A stretch of 8,100 bases of DNA, taken from the NCBI GenBank assembly GCA_003153055.1, contig PMBV01000381.1:1-8100 (forward strand), in the 5' to 3' direction. The position numbers were made by a program, and so were the translations under genes. This DNA is from Myxococcales bacterium (GTDB lineage Bacteria; Myxococcota; Myxococcia; Myxococcales; Myxococcaceae). Below, piece by piece: positions 1 to 5,297 of this stretch. The notes beneath the pieces are model-generated. The model saw only the letters and a list, made by a program, of their open reading frames with translations, ran no database searches and had not been told where the DNA came from. The stretch's first letter is position 1, and every line of letters starts with the position of its first letter.

Positions 1-420
1 GAGATCTTCCAGAACTGCAATGTCTTCAATGATGGCGCCTACGAGCACATCACCGAGAAGTCGGTGAAGGACGAGATGCAGCTCAGGCTCGAGCACGGGA
101 AGCCCATGGTGTTCGCCAGGGGCACCAAGGGCATTCGGCTCAACGGCTTCAAGCCTGAAGTGGTGAGGCTGGGGGAAGACGGGGTCACCGAGAAGGACCT
201 CCTGGTGCACGACGAGAAGGCGGCGCCCTCTCTGTCGTTTCTCATCTCCGAGCTCGTCTCGCCCAGTTTCCCCACGCCCGTCGGCGTCTTCCGCGCGGTG
301 GATCGCCCGGTGCACCACGAGCTCGATCAGGCGCTCCTGGTGAAGGCCCGGGCCAGCGGGCGGGGCGATGGCGACCTGACCGCGCTCCTCAACAGCGGAG
401 ATACCTGGACGGTCGGCTGA
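1..420 (+). CDS. korB: 2-oxoacid:ferredoxin oxidoreductase, beta subunit (3' part)
   Basis: This is the last 139 codons of a gene that enters from the left edge in frame 1 and stops at TGA 418-420. The translated start, EIFQNCNVFNDGAYE, followed by LEHGKPMVF and GIRLNGFKPEVV, matches the conserved C-terminal half of the beta (thiamine-diphosphate-binding) subunit of 2-oxoglutarate/2-oxoacid:ferredoxin oxidoreductases (KorB type). That family oxidatively decarboxylates 2-oxoacids to acyl-CoA and reduces ferredoxin in the cytoplasm, paired with an alpha subunit normally encoded just upstream. Beta subunits are usually about 300-350 residues, so more than half of the gene, including the cofactor-binding region, is outside the window. 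An internal GTG at 64 lies within the conserved region and is not a start. Family assignment comes from recognised motifs. The exact 2-oxoacid (2-oxoglutarate or pyruvate) cannot be told from this part. Confidence 0.88.
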   Translation, partial: EIFQNCNVFNDGAYEHITEKSVKDEMQLRLEHGKPMVFARGTKGIRLNGFKPEVVRLGEDGVTEKDLLVHDEKAAPSLSFLISELVSPSFPTPVGVFRAVDRPVHHELDQALLVKARASGRGDGDLTALLNSGDTWTVG

Positions 421-433
421 CCTCGACGAGGTC
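419..433 (+). terminator. Hairpin overlapping the korB stop codon
   Basis: GACCTCG-A-CGAGGTC is a perfect 7+1+7 palindrome that can fold as a 6 bp stem with a 3 nt loop. It begins on the last two bases of the korB stop codon. No T-tract follows, so a classical intrinsic terminator is not shown. It may be a weak terminator, a 3'-end stabilising hairpin, or chance in GC-rich DNA. Confidence 0.25.
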
Positions 434-452
434 GCGCGCGCCGGGTCCGCTC

Positions 453-481
453 TTGTGGACCAGACCTGGTCTGACTACAGT
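453..481 (+). promoter_or_regulatory. Candidate promoter of the toxin-antitoxin operon
   Basis: TTGTGG at 453-458 (3 of 6 matches to TTGACA, including the invariant TTG) and TACAGT at 476-481 (4 of 6 to TATAAT) are separated by exactly 17 bp. The perfect palindrome at 461-473 occupies the spacer. The expected transcription start, around 488, would lie only a few bases before the ATG at 491, so the antitoxin message would be nearly leaderless. Inferred from sequence only. Confidence 0.45.
461..473. promoter_or_regulatory. Palindromic operator candidate (CAGACC-T-GGTCTG)
   Basis: A perfect inverted repeat with 6 bp arms around a single T, lying between the candidate -35 and -10 boxes and 18 bp before the antitoxin ATG. 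Phd/YefM-family antitoxins bind short palindromes in their own promoters through the N-terminal domain and repress the operon, with the toxin as co-repressor. Position and symmetry fit that role. Binding itself is inferred. Confidence 0.5.
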
Positions 482-490
482 GGTGGCGGC

Positions 491-727
491 ATGATTCTCA
501 GGAACGTGTCCCAAGCCAAGGCCGAGCTCTCGGCGCTGCTCGAAGCCGTGTCCAAGGGTGAGGAAGTCATCATCGGCAAGGCTGGCGTCCCCGTGGCTCG
601 GCTGGTCCGCTACGAGGGTCAGGCTGAGGCGCGCCGACCAGGGGCCCTGAAGGGGCGAATCAAGTTGGCGCCCGACTTTGACGACCTGCCCGATGACCTC
701 GCGGTGGCCTTCGGGATGAAGCCTTGA
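491..727 (+). CDS. Type II toxin-antitoxin system antitoxin, Phd/YefM family
   Basis: A 78-residue protein. Residues 1-45 match the Phd/YefM DNA-binding and dimerisation fold: MILRNVSQAKAELSALLEAV, then GEEVIIGKAGVPVARLV. The tail, RRPGALKGRIKLAPDFDDLP followed by AVAFG, is the type found in Phd antitoxins partnered with PIN toxins and is expected to wrap around the toxin. I chose ATG 491 because the protein then begins exactly at the family N-terminus. A GTG at 455 would add 12 non-family residues and put the operator inside the gene. There is no good Shine-Dalgarno sequence, which fits a nearly leaderless start. The stop overlaps the toxin start (TTGA), so the two are translationally coupled. 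Predicted role: neutralise the downstream ribonuclease and repress the operon. A specific name (vapB or phd) is not assigned. Confidence 0.88.
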   Translation: MILRNVSQAKAELSALLEAVSKGEEVIIGKAGVPVARLVRYEGQAEARRPGALKGRIKLAPDFDDLPDDLAVAFGMKP

Positions 728-1101
728 AGGTTCTGCTGGATACTCACATTCTGGTGTGGTGGCTCTGTGATGCCAAGGAGTTGGTCGCGGAGGCCCGGGT
801 CGTCATCGGCGCTCCCACCAACGTCGTCTTCGTCAGCACCGTCAGCGTATGGGAGCTCCGAATCAAGGAGGCGCTCGGCAAGGTCAGGCTCCCTGCCGAC
901 TTCGCCGAGGTCCTTGAGGCGCAGCCGTTCGAGCAGCTGGCCATGACGATGACCCACGCCCACGCCCTCAAGAAACTGCCCATGCATCATCGCGACCCCT
1001 TTGACCGAATGCTGATCACGCAAGCTCGATGCGACGGGCTCACCCTGCTCACTCATGACGACGTGGTCGGTGAGTACGGCGTCGAGCATTTGCTCGTGTA
1101 G
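724..1101 (+). CDS. Type II toxin-antitoxin system toxin, VapC-like PIN-domain ribonuclease
   Basis: A 125-residue PIN-domain protein, full length for the VapC/Sll0205 type. It starts with MKVLLDTHILVWWL (first acidic metal ligand Asp6). It then has SVWELRIKEALGK (Glu44), the hallmark HHRDPFDRMLITQAR segment (Asp91 and Asp94) and TLLTHDD (Asp112 as the late acidic position). All expected acidic residues for Mg2+/Mn2+-dependent RNA cleavage are present, so the toxin looks intact. The start is a TTG at 724 that overlaps the antitoxin TGA by 4 bp. No other start would keep the conserved first strand. In this family the targets are tRNAs or rRNA, cut in the cytoplasm when the antitoxin is degraded. 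The target here cannot be predicted. Neighbours are unrelated metabolic and cell-envelope genes, as is common for chromosomal modules. Confidence 0.92.
   Translation: MKVLLDTHILVWWLCDAKELVAEARVVIGAPTNVVFVSTVSVWELRIKEALGKVRLPADFAEVLEAQPFEQLAMTMTHAHALKKLPMHHRDPFDRMLITQARCDGLTLLTHDDVVGEYGVEHLLV
1083..1096 (+). repeat. Inverted repeat at the 3' end of the toxin gene
   Basis: CGAGCA-TT-TGCTCG is a perfect 6 bp inverted repeat inside the last codons of the PIN toxin gene, ending 3 bp before its TAG. It could form a small RNA hairpin (5 bp stem, 4 nt loop). No U-tract follows, so termination is not supported. Confidence 0.3.
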
Positions 1102-1102
1102 C

Positions 1103-1231
1103 GACTCGTCGGGGTTCTCGTGGGTGAAGGTGCTCCAGCTGTGCGAGGTGTTCCGCGCCCGGGTGGCGAATCTCATCCCCGACGCCGTCATCGTCGAGGG
1201 CACCGGGTGGAAAACGGAAGACCAGACGGGC
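1103..1231 (+). pseudogene. Possible remnant of acetolactate synthase small subunit (ilvN/ilvH-like)
   Basis: The 156 bp between the toxin and the next gene reads in frame 2 with nearly every third codon base G or C from about 1103 to 1207, like the real genes around it. The peptide includes WVKVLQLCEVF and FRARVANLIPDAVIVEGTG, then WKTEDQTG. This resembles the beginning of the second domain of acetolactate synthase small subunits, where the family pattern is roughly 'FRA+VVDVSPDSxxIExTGTxDK'. There is no start codon of its own outside the overlapping toxin gene. The resemblance ends after about 42 codons, and the frame then runs antisense-like through the following gene. I read it as a decayed internal fragment of a duplicated or displaced ilvN/ilvH gene. 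The coding-like composition is seen directly. The family call is from memory of the motif and is tentative. Confidence 0.33.
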
Positions 1232-1257
1232 TGTGATCGTCGTGCTGTGCGGCCGCG

Positions 1258-1920
1258 ATGCAACCAAGTGTCTTTCGTGGATGGGTGGCGATGCTCGCCG
1301 CTCTGGGAATGGGCTGTGGGCCGGCGCACATGGGTCTGCGTCCAGTGCCCGAGAAGACGGCCCCGTTGGCCGACCGTCAGCGGGCGTTCCAGGACCTCCG
1401 GCCTGTGCATTCGAGTCGGGACGAGAGCGGCAGCACGGGCCGTCGGTCGTTGACGTGGCTGGAACTCGGAGACGGTACTCGCGTGGAGGACCCGCAGGTT
1501 CTCCTCACGGCCGTCGACCCCTCGTCGCCCACGGCACGCTACGCTCGGTCCTATGGCGAGGTCCTGGCGAAGGCGAGGCCATGGCTCGGAGTGGGCGCTA
1601 CCGTCGTCGGCACAGGGGCAGGGATGATGATTTACGGCCTTGGCGCGTTTGCGTCGCATGACAGGTATAGCAACGCAGGCCTCCTGAGTTTCGTGGTCGG
1701 GGCTGGCGTCGCCCTGTTGGGGCTGATCCCCTCGGTGGTGGGGGCGGCCATCGCCAACGGCGCGAGCGCCGACAAGGCGCGCACAGGCGCCTTCGCGAGC
1801 TACCAGCAGAGCCTCGAGCAGCGGCTCGACGTCGACGACACTGCCGACGGCCGCACGACCGATGACGAAGACGTCGAAGGGCGCTCGGACGTGCCCTCCC
1901 CTCCGTCGCGCCGTGACTGA
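1258..1920 (+). CDS. Putative lipoprotein with two membrane-spanning segments, function unknown
   Basis: A 220-residue protein I do not recognise. The N-terminus (FRGWVAMLAALGMGC) looks like a lipoprotein signal peptide with the lipidated Cys at residue 20, although the lipobox is imperfect (Gly rather than Leu at -3). Residues 21-105 are polar. Two hydrophobic glycine/alanine-rich segments follow, about 110-131 and 140-166, and would form a membrane hairpin. The tail (about 190-220) is strongly acidic, then Pro/Ser/Arg-rich. ATG 1258 is the first start after an in-frame stop at 1234-1236. No convincing Shine-Dalgarno sequence precedes it, which lowers start confidence. Good third-position G/C bias supports it as a gene. 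It stands alone on the plus strand, 156 bp after the toxin and 135 bp before the next gene. Likely location is the cell envelope. Confidence 0.72.
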   Translation: MQPSVFRGWVAMLAALGMGCGPAHMGLRPVPEKTAPLADRQRAFQDLRPVHSSRDESGSTGRRSLTWLELGDGTRVEDPQVLLTAVDPSSPTARYARSYGEVLAKARPWLGVGATVVGTGAGMMIYGLGAFASHDRYSNAGLLSFVVGAGVALLGLIPSVVGAAIANGASADKARTGAFASYQQSLEQRLDVDDTADGRTTDDEDVEGRSDVPSPPSRRD

Positions 1921-1977
1921 TCAGCGACGGTGGGATTGCCCTCGTGCGCGGGAGGCGAGGAGTGTCCGCGGCGGGCG

Positions 1978-2007
1978 TTGACAGCCGGGAGCGCCCCTGA
2001 GTAGTTT
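1978..2007 (+). promoter_or_regulatory. Candidate sigma-70-type promoter for the toroid-domain protein
   Basis: A perfect -35 box TTGACA at 1978-1983 is followed after 18 bp by TAGTTT at 2002-2007. The latter keeps the three most conserved -10 positions (T1, A2, T6). Transcription would start near 2014, giving a leader of about 40 nt before the GTG at 2056. It is the only exact TTGACA I noticed in an intergenic position in this window. Confidence 0.5.
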
Positions 2008-2055
2008 GTTCGGCCGTCGAACTAACTGCGAGATCCAGAGGAACGAGGCCAGCGC

Positions 2056-3726
2056 GTGGAGATTGACAGACCAGTGCGGCGCTGGGGCGGCCGGGCGGCG
2101 GTTTCCCTCCTGCTGGCGCTCGGGTGCCTCGCGCCCCCCGAACCGGTCGGTGGGCGCGCGAGTGGTGCGCTGGTCGTCACTCGGCCCGTCCCCGCCGCCT
2201 TCAAGGCATCCGATGACGCCGCGGGCGCGTGGCTTGCTGCTCAGCAGGACGTCACCGGCACCCAGCTGGTCGACAGCTTCGAGGACTTCAGCGCGCCGTC
2301 CACTCCCATCCTCTTGTCGTACACGTACGATCAGGCGGTGGCGATCATCGCGCTGGCGGTGCGGGGGGAGACTGCTCGGGCGGCGCACATCCTCGACGCG
2401 ATGGTGTCGCTCCAGGCGACCGACGGCTCATGGGTCAACTCCTATTGGGCAGGGAACCGCGCCGGCGAGGAGCTTCGCAAGCATGTCGGACCAGCGGCGT
2501 GGATGGCCCTGGCAGTGATGAATTACGAGGTCCTCACCGGGGACACCGCGACGTACCACCCGATGGCCACCGCCGCGCTCGACTGGGCGCTCCAGTTCAC
2601 CCAGACCAACGGCGGGCTGGCCGGCGGGCTGACCACCTGGGCGGCCGGTGACGGCTCGTGGACGCCGGAGCCTTGGAGCTCCACCGAGCACAACCTCGAC
2701 GCCTTCGCCGCGCTCCAGTACTTCGCCGCCACCACCCCCTCGAAGGCGGAGTCGTACCGCGCCGCCGCCGCCGGCATCCGGCGCTTCCTCGACGGCGTGG
2801 TGTGGGACGCCAACCGGCACCGCTTCTGGGGCGGCTTCCGGGGCGGATCGGTGGACGGGGCGGTGCCCCTCGACGTCAACCCCTGGTCGGTACTGGCGCT
2901 CGGCCCGGGCTACGCCTCGGCGCTCGCCTACGTCGAGAACGCCGCCGCCGACCCGGGCACCGACGCGGAGCACCCGCGCTACGTCGAGGTGCTCCCGTTC
3001 GACGGCGCCACCATCAGCCTCTATGACTTCGACTGGGAGTCCGACGGCCGGGCGGCTGACCCCAGCGCGGGAGACGGGGTGCTGGGGCCGGACATTTGGT
3101 TCGAAGGGTCGGCCTTCATGTCGCTCGCGCACGCGACGGTGGGGAACACGGTCAAGGCCGACGCCATCATCGGGGAAATTCGGAAGAAGCAGGGGGCCTC
3201 GGGGAGCCGGGCGGGCGGCGTTCCGTACTCGCTGCTCGGCACCAACAACCAGTACTGGAAGATGTCTCAGCAGAACTGCGTGTCGAGCACCGGTTGGCTC
3301 GTCCTCGCCATCCACCGATGGAACCCGTTCACCGCCACCGAGGTGGAGGCGGGTGATGCAGGTGACGGAGGCACGGCGGCGGACGCGGGTGCGGGTGACG
3401 GAGGCACGCCGGACGGTGGGGTGGATGCGGGTGGCGGAGGCACGCTGGACGGTGGGGTAGACGCGGGGGCGGGTGACGGAGGCATGCCCGACGGTGACGC
3501 GGGTGATGGAGGACCGACCCCGACCGATGCCGGTCCGGAGAGCTCGTCTGATGGTGGCAGGGCTGGAGGCGGGGACGCTGGCCCTCGGCCTTCGCTCGAC
3601 GGCGGGGCCGACAACGGAGGCGTCACGGGTGGCTGCACCGCCGCGGGGCTGGGCTCACCGGTGGGGTTGGAGCTGCTCCTGACAGCCGGGCTCATGGGGT
3701 GGCGCGCGTCATCGCGGCGGCGGTAA
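2056..3726 (+). CDS. Secreted alpha/alpha-toroid (six-hairpin glycosidase-like) protein with MYXO-CTERM-like tail
   Basis: A 556-residue exported protein. The GTG start at 2056 has a GAGG Shine-Dalgarno at 2045-2048, 7 nt upstream. Residues 8-24 form a signal sequence (RRWGGRAAVSLLLALGC). Cys24 could be a lipoprotein Cys, or cleavage could occur further on. Residues about 52-425 carry helical-hairpin repeats with family-type motifs: SYTYDQAVAIIAL (88-100), ATDGSWVNSY, GPAAWMALAVMNYEVLTGD (145-163), SSTEHNLDAFAAL (208-220), PLDVNPWSVLALG (271-283), WFEGSAFMSLAHA (348-360) and GGVPYSLLG. This pattern belongs to alpha/alpha-toroid carbohydrate-active proteins. Glu210, Glu350 and Asp92 are conserved-looking acidic candidates. 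Residues 431-520 are an Asp/Gly/Ala-rich stalk. The end (GGC, hydrophobic 531-549, RRR) is a MYXO-CTERM-like surface-sorting signal with a single Cys at 527. The substrate is unknown and catalysis is inferred. Confidence 0.85.
   Translation: MEIDRPVRRWGGRAAVSLLLALGCLAPPEPVGGRASGALVVTRPVPAAFKASDDAAGAWLAAQQDVTGTQLVDSFEDFSAPSTPILLSYTYDQAVAIIALAVRGETARAAHILDAMVSLQATDGSWVNSYWAGNRAGEELRKHVGPAAWMALAVMNYEVLTGDTATYHPMATAALDWALQFTQTNGGLAGGLTTWAAGDGSWTPEPWSSTEHNLDAFAALQYFAATTPSKAESYRAAAAGIRRFLDGVVWDANRHRFWGGFRGGSVDGAVPLDVNPWSVLALGPGYASALAYVENAAADPGTDAEHPRYVEVLPFDGATISLYDFDWESDGRAADPSAGDGVLGPDIWFEGSAFMSLAHATVGNTVKADAIIGEIRKKQGASGSRAGGVPYSLLGTNNQYWKMSQQNCVSSTGWLVLAIHRWNPFTATEVEAGDAGDGGTAADAGAGDGGTPDGGVDAGGGGTLDGGVDAGAGDGGMPDGDAGDGGPTPTDAGPESSSDGGRAGGGDAGPRPSLDGGADNGGVTGGCTAAGLGSPVGLELLLTAGLMGWRASSRRR
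3400..3504 (+). repeat. Imperfect 36 bp tandem repeats encoding an Asp/Gly-rich stalk
   Basis: GGAGGCACGCCGGACGGTGG begins at 3400 and recurs with few changes at 3436 (period 36 bp, 12 residues, GGTPDGGVDAGG/GGTLDGGVDAGA). A shorter, more diverged copy starts at 3478. All periods are multiples of three, so copy-number change would lengthen or shorten the stalk between the toroid domain and the MYXO-CTERM-like tail without a frameshift. Confidence 0.7.
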
Positions 3727-3795
3727 CGCAGGTACAGTACGAGAGCGTTGCCCGCTCCTGGGCAGGCACCGGAGCCGATGTCTTGGTTGCCTTGC

Positions 3796-4965
3796 TCAGT
3801 GCGGGATGACCACCTGGCACTCGGCCGGCGGGGTGAGCCAGGCCAGCACGTTGACCCAGAACCGTCGGAGCTGGAGGTCGGATCGGTCCAGAGACGCAGA
3901 GTATCCGATCCATTCGTCGCCCCAGGCGAAGACTCGGCCTCGGCCGATTTCGAGGGCCCTCGCAACATCGTACTGTCCTGGGTTCGGCTCCCATGCGATC
4001 AACGTTCCGCCTCCCTTGACTTCGTAGCCGGTGTCGAAGGCCAGCTGCGAGACTCCGGCGGAGAGGGGGTGGGTCGCCCAATGCGTGATGTCGGGTACCC
4101 CGCTGCCGTAGGTGACGAGGATGCTCGTCGTCCCGTAGCTGAGGCCGAACGGGGCCAAGAGGCGGTTGACGTTGGTGACCTCGGAGGGGTTGCCGTAGCC
4201 AATCAGGGTCATGAGGCCCCCGCCGTTGTCCACCCACTGCCGCAGCGCTTCGACCTCGACCGAGGAGATCGACCGACCGATTCCGGCACCGACGCCGACC
4301 GTTCCCGGTGTTCCCTCTCGCACGTCCGCCACCACGATGACCCGGTACCGAGCCAGCACCTCGGCCGTCAGGGTGGCGCCGCCGAGGTGGGCGATGCCTC
4401 CCTGGATGGCCGGTCCGATCCAGTCAGACAGCGTGTCGCCCGGCTTCACGTCGCCTTGGTAGCCCATCGTCGCGAGCCTGATGCAGCCACACCCACCTCC
4501 GCCCAGAAGGTCGCAGGTCGGAGCCACGCCGCCGCCTCCTGCGGTGCCCGGACCGCCATCGAGCGAGTTGCCACCACTGCCCCCGGCCTGCCCGCCGCCA
4601 GCTCCTCCCGTCGACCCACCGCCAGCTCCTCCCATCGCGCCGTCGCCTCCGCCACCCGTCGCACCGCCACCTGTCGCGCCGCCACCTGTCGCACCGCCAC
4701 CTGTCGCACCGCCACCCCCCAATGGCCCCTGGCCACCGCCGACTGCCCCTCCTTGACCGCCCCCGCCGATCGATGGCTGGCTGTCGGACCCGCCACCGGT
4801 TGGCGTGGTGCCCCGGCCACTGTCGGTGGCGCGGACGTCGTCCCACGGCCCAACGATGTGTCCGTCCTCGCCGCAGAGGCAGCCGTATTGGACCGTCGCA
4901 AGGCTCGAGACGAGGCAGGCGGCGAACGCCAATGGGGTTCGCGCGGAACGAGGCCCGCCCTGCAC
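3796..4965 (-). CDS. Probable lipoprotein with Gly-rich linker and GATase1-like/DUF4350-like domain
   Basis: A 389-residue protein from GTG 4965. This start gives a normal signal peptide: basic n-region (MQGGPRSAR), hydrophobic PLAFAACLVSSLATV, then QYGC with Cys29 as possible lipidation site. The open frame extends to ATG 5112, and GTG 5001 is a real alternative. None has a strong Shine-Dalgarno, and the longer N-termini would bury the signal peptide. Residues 57-149 are a Gly-rich linker with an ATGGG pentapeptide repeat. Residues about 151-389 form an alpha/beta domain. It opens with CDLLGGGGCGC, then has YRVIVVADVREG, ALRQWVDNGGGLMTLIGYG, THPLSAGV, GRVFAWGDEWIGY and RRFWVNVLAWL. The 'edge strand, helix, NGGGL, then W-G-D-E' arrangement resembles the class I glutamine-amidotransferase-like/DUF4350 group, often non-catalytic. 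No catalytic Cys triad is evident. It converges on the toroid gene (69 bp gap), so the two are not an operon. Confidence 0.78.
   Translation of the reverse strand: MQGGPRSARTPLAFAACLVSSLATVQYGCLCGEDGHIVGPWDDVRATDSGRGTTPTGGGSDSQPSIGGGGQGGAVGGGQGPLGGGGATGGGATGGGATGGGATGGGGDGAMGGAGGGSTGGAGGGQAGGSGGNSLDGGPGTAGGGGVAPTCDLLGGGGCGCIRLATMGYQGDVKPGDTLSDWIGPAIQGGIAHLGGATLTAEVLARYRVIVVADVREGTPGTVGVGAGIGRSISSVEVEALRQWVDNGGGLMTLIGYGNPSEVTNVNRLLAPFGLSYGTTSILVTYGSGVPDITHWATHPLSAGVSQLAFDTGYEVKGGGTLIAWEPNPGQYDVARALEIGRGRVFAWGDEWIGYSASLDRSDLQLRRFWVNVLAWLTPPAECQVVIPH
4651..4710 (-). repeat. Four tandem 15 bp repeats (Gly-rich linker minisatellite)
   Basis: On the plus strand the unit GCCACCTGTCGCACC occurs at 4651, 4666, 4681 and 4696. 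The last two copies are identical and the first two differ by one base each. It encodes the pentapeptide GGATG/ATGGG in the minus-strand lipoprotein. The unit is a multiple of three, so slippage would alter linker length but keep the frame. Confidence 0.85.
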
Positions 4966-5010
4966 GCTGGGGGAAACTGACGGGAGGATGGGAGGAGCCA
5001 CGCCTTCGTT

Positions 5011-5027
5011 CTCTGAAGACCTCAGAG
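5011..5027 (-). repeat. Inverted repeat upstream of the Gly-rich lipoprotein
   Basis: CTCTGA-AGACC-TCAGAG is a perfect 6 bp stem with a 5 nt loop. It lies 9 bp ahead of the alternative GTG start at 5001 and 45 bp ahead of the preferred GTG at 4965, in the expected leader of that gene. It could be an operator or leader hairpin. Nothing proves function. Confidence 0.3.
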
Positions 5028-5060
5028 GCGCTCCCACGCTTTCTGGGTCACCCGAAGCTG

Positions 5061-5070
5061 TAATAAATAG
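5061..5070 (-). promoter_or_regulatory. AT-rich -10-like element for the Gly-rich lipoprotein gene
   Basis: TAATAAATAG on the plus strand (CTATTTATTA on the minus strand) is a strikingly AT-rich stretch in a GC-rich window. On the minus strand the overlapping TATTAC matches TATAAT at 4 of 6 positions. I find no good -35 box at the usual distance. If this is the promoter, translation cannot begin at ATG 5112 and must begin at GTG 5001 or 4965. Confidence 0.35.
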
Positions 5071-5242
5071 ATGCTCGGACGGGCTCGTCGTCTTTGCCCA
5101 GGCCCCGATCATCGCTACTACCTGACCAATTCCGCGTGGAAGGCGAGTGCGGGTAAGTCACGACCCCTGGCGCTCCGCGCGCAGATCGTCGTCAACTCGT
5201 ACCTGCTCCTGACCGGCTCGCCCCAGCAGGGGGTTCTTTCAT

Positions 5243-5261
5243 ACCCAACTTCGAGTTGGGT
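5243..5261 (-). terminator. Strong hairpin downstream of the outer-membrane protein gene
   Basis: ACCCAACT-TCG-AGTTGGGT is a perfect 8 bp stem with a 3 nt loop, 36 bp past the stop codon of the minus-strand outer-membrane protein gene. In the minus direction it is followed by ATGAAAGAAC, not a T-tract, so it is a non-canonical terminator or a 3'-end stabiliser. A dyad protein-binding site is an alternative. Confidence 0.45.
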
Positions 5262-5297
5262 CCCCACCCTGGCGGGCGGAGCCCCTCGCGAGCACCG

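Larger units (their letters stand above)
4966..5297. other. 332 bp region without a confident gene
   Basis: This stretch separates two minus-strand genes. Its left third can serve as leader and promoter of the Gly-rich lipoprotein gene: a 6 bp hairpin at 5011-5027 and an AT-rich island at 5061-5070. The right end holds a strong 8 bp hairpin at 5243-5261 downstream of the outer-membrane protein gene. Between them, about 5113-5235 reads in plus frame 1 with strong G/C third positions (YYLTNSAWKASAG, then LRAQIVVNSYLLLTGSPQQG). It lacks a supported start, runs into the hairpin and is not recognised. It may be a gene remnant. Confidence 0.5.

Noticed and set aside
455..490. GTG 455 as the antitoxin start
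   Set aside because: It adds residues not seen in the Phd/YefM family and places the promoter spacer palindrome inside the coding region; ATG 491 starts at the conserved N-terminus.
619..1659. Minus-strand open frame of 346 codons across the toxin and lipoprotein genes
   Set aside because: It is antisense to the PIN toxin and has no domain signature.
2428..3315. Minus-strand open frame of 295 codons opposite the toroid gene
   Set aside because: It is antisense to a gene with recognisable domain motifs, signal peptide and ribosome binding site. Its product is Arg/Gly/Val-rich, as expected from the reverse of GC-biased codons.
3749..3764. TGCCC/GGGCA hairpin between the convergent genes as a bidirectional terminator
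   Set aside because: Only a 5 bp stem with a 6 nt loop and no T-tract on either side; too weak to call in GC-rich DNA.
3748..4980. Plus-strand open frame of 410 codons opposite the Gly-rich lipoprotein
   Set aside because: No recognisable domain; Pro/Ala/Thr/Arg composition arises from the complement of Gly codons. The minus frame has the signal peptide and a proper alpha/beta domain.
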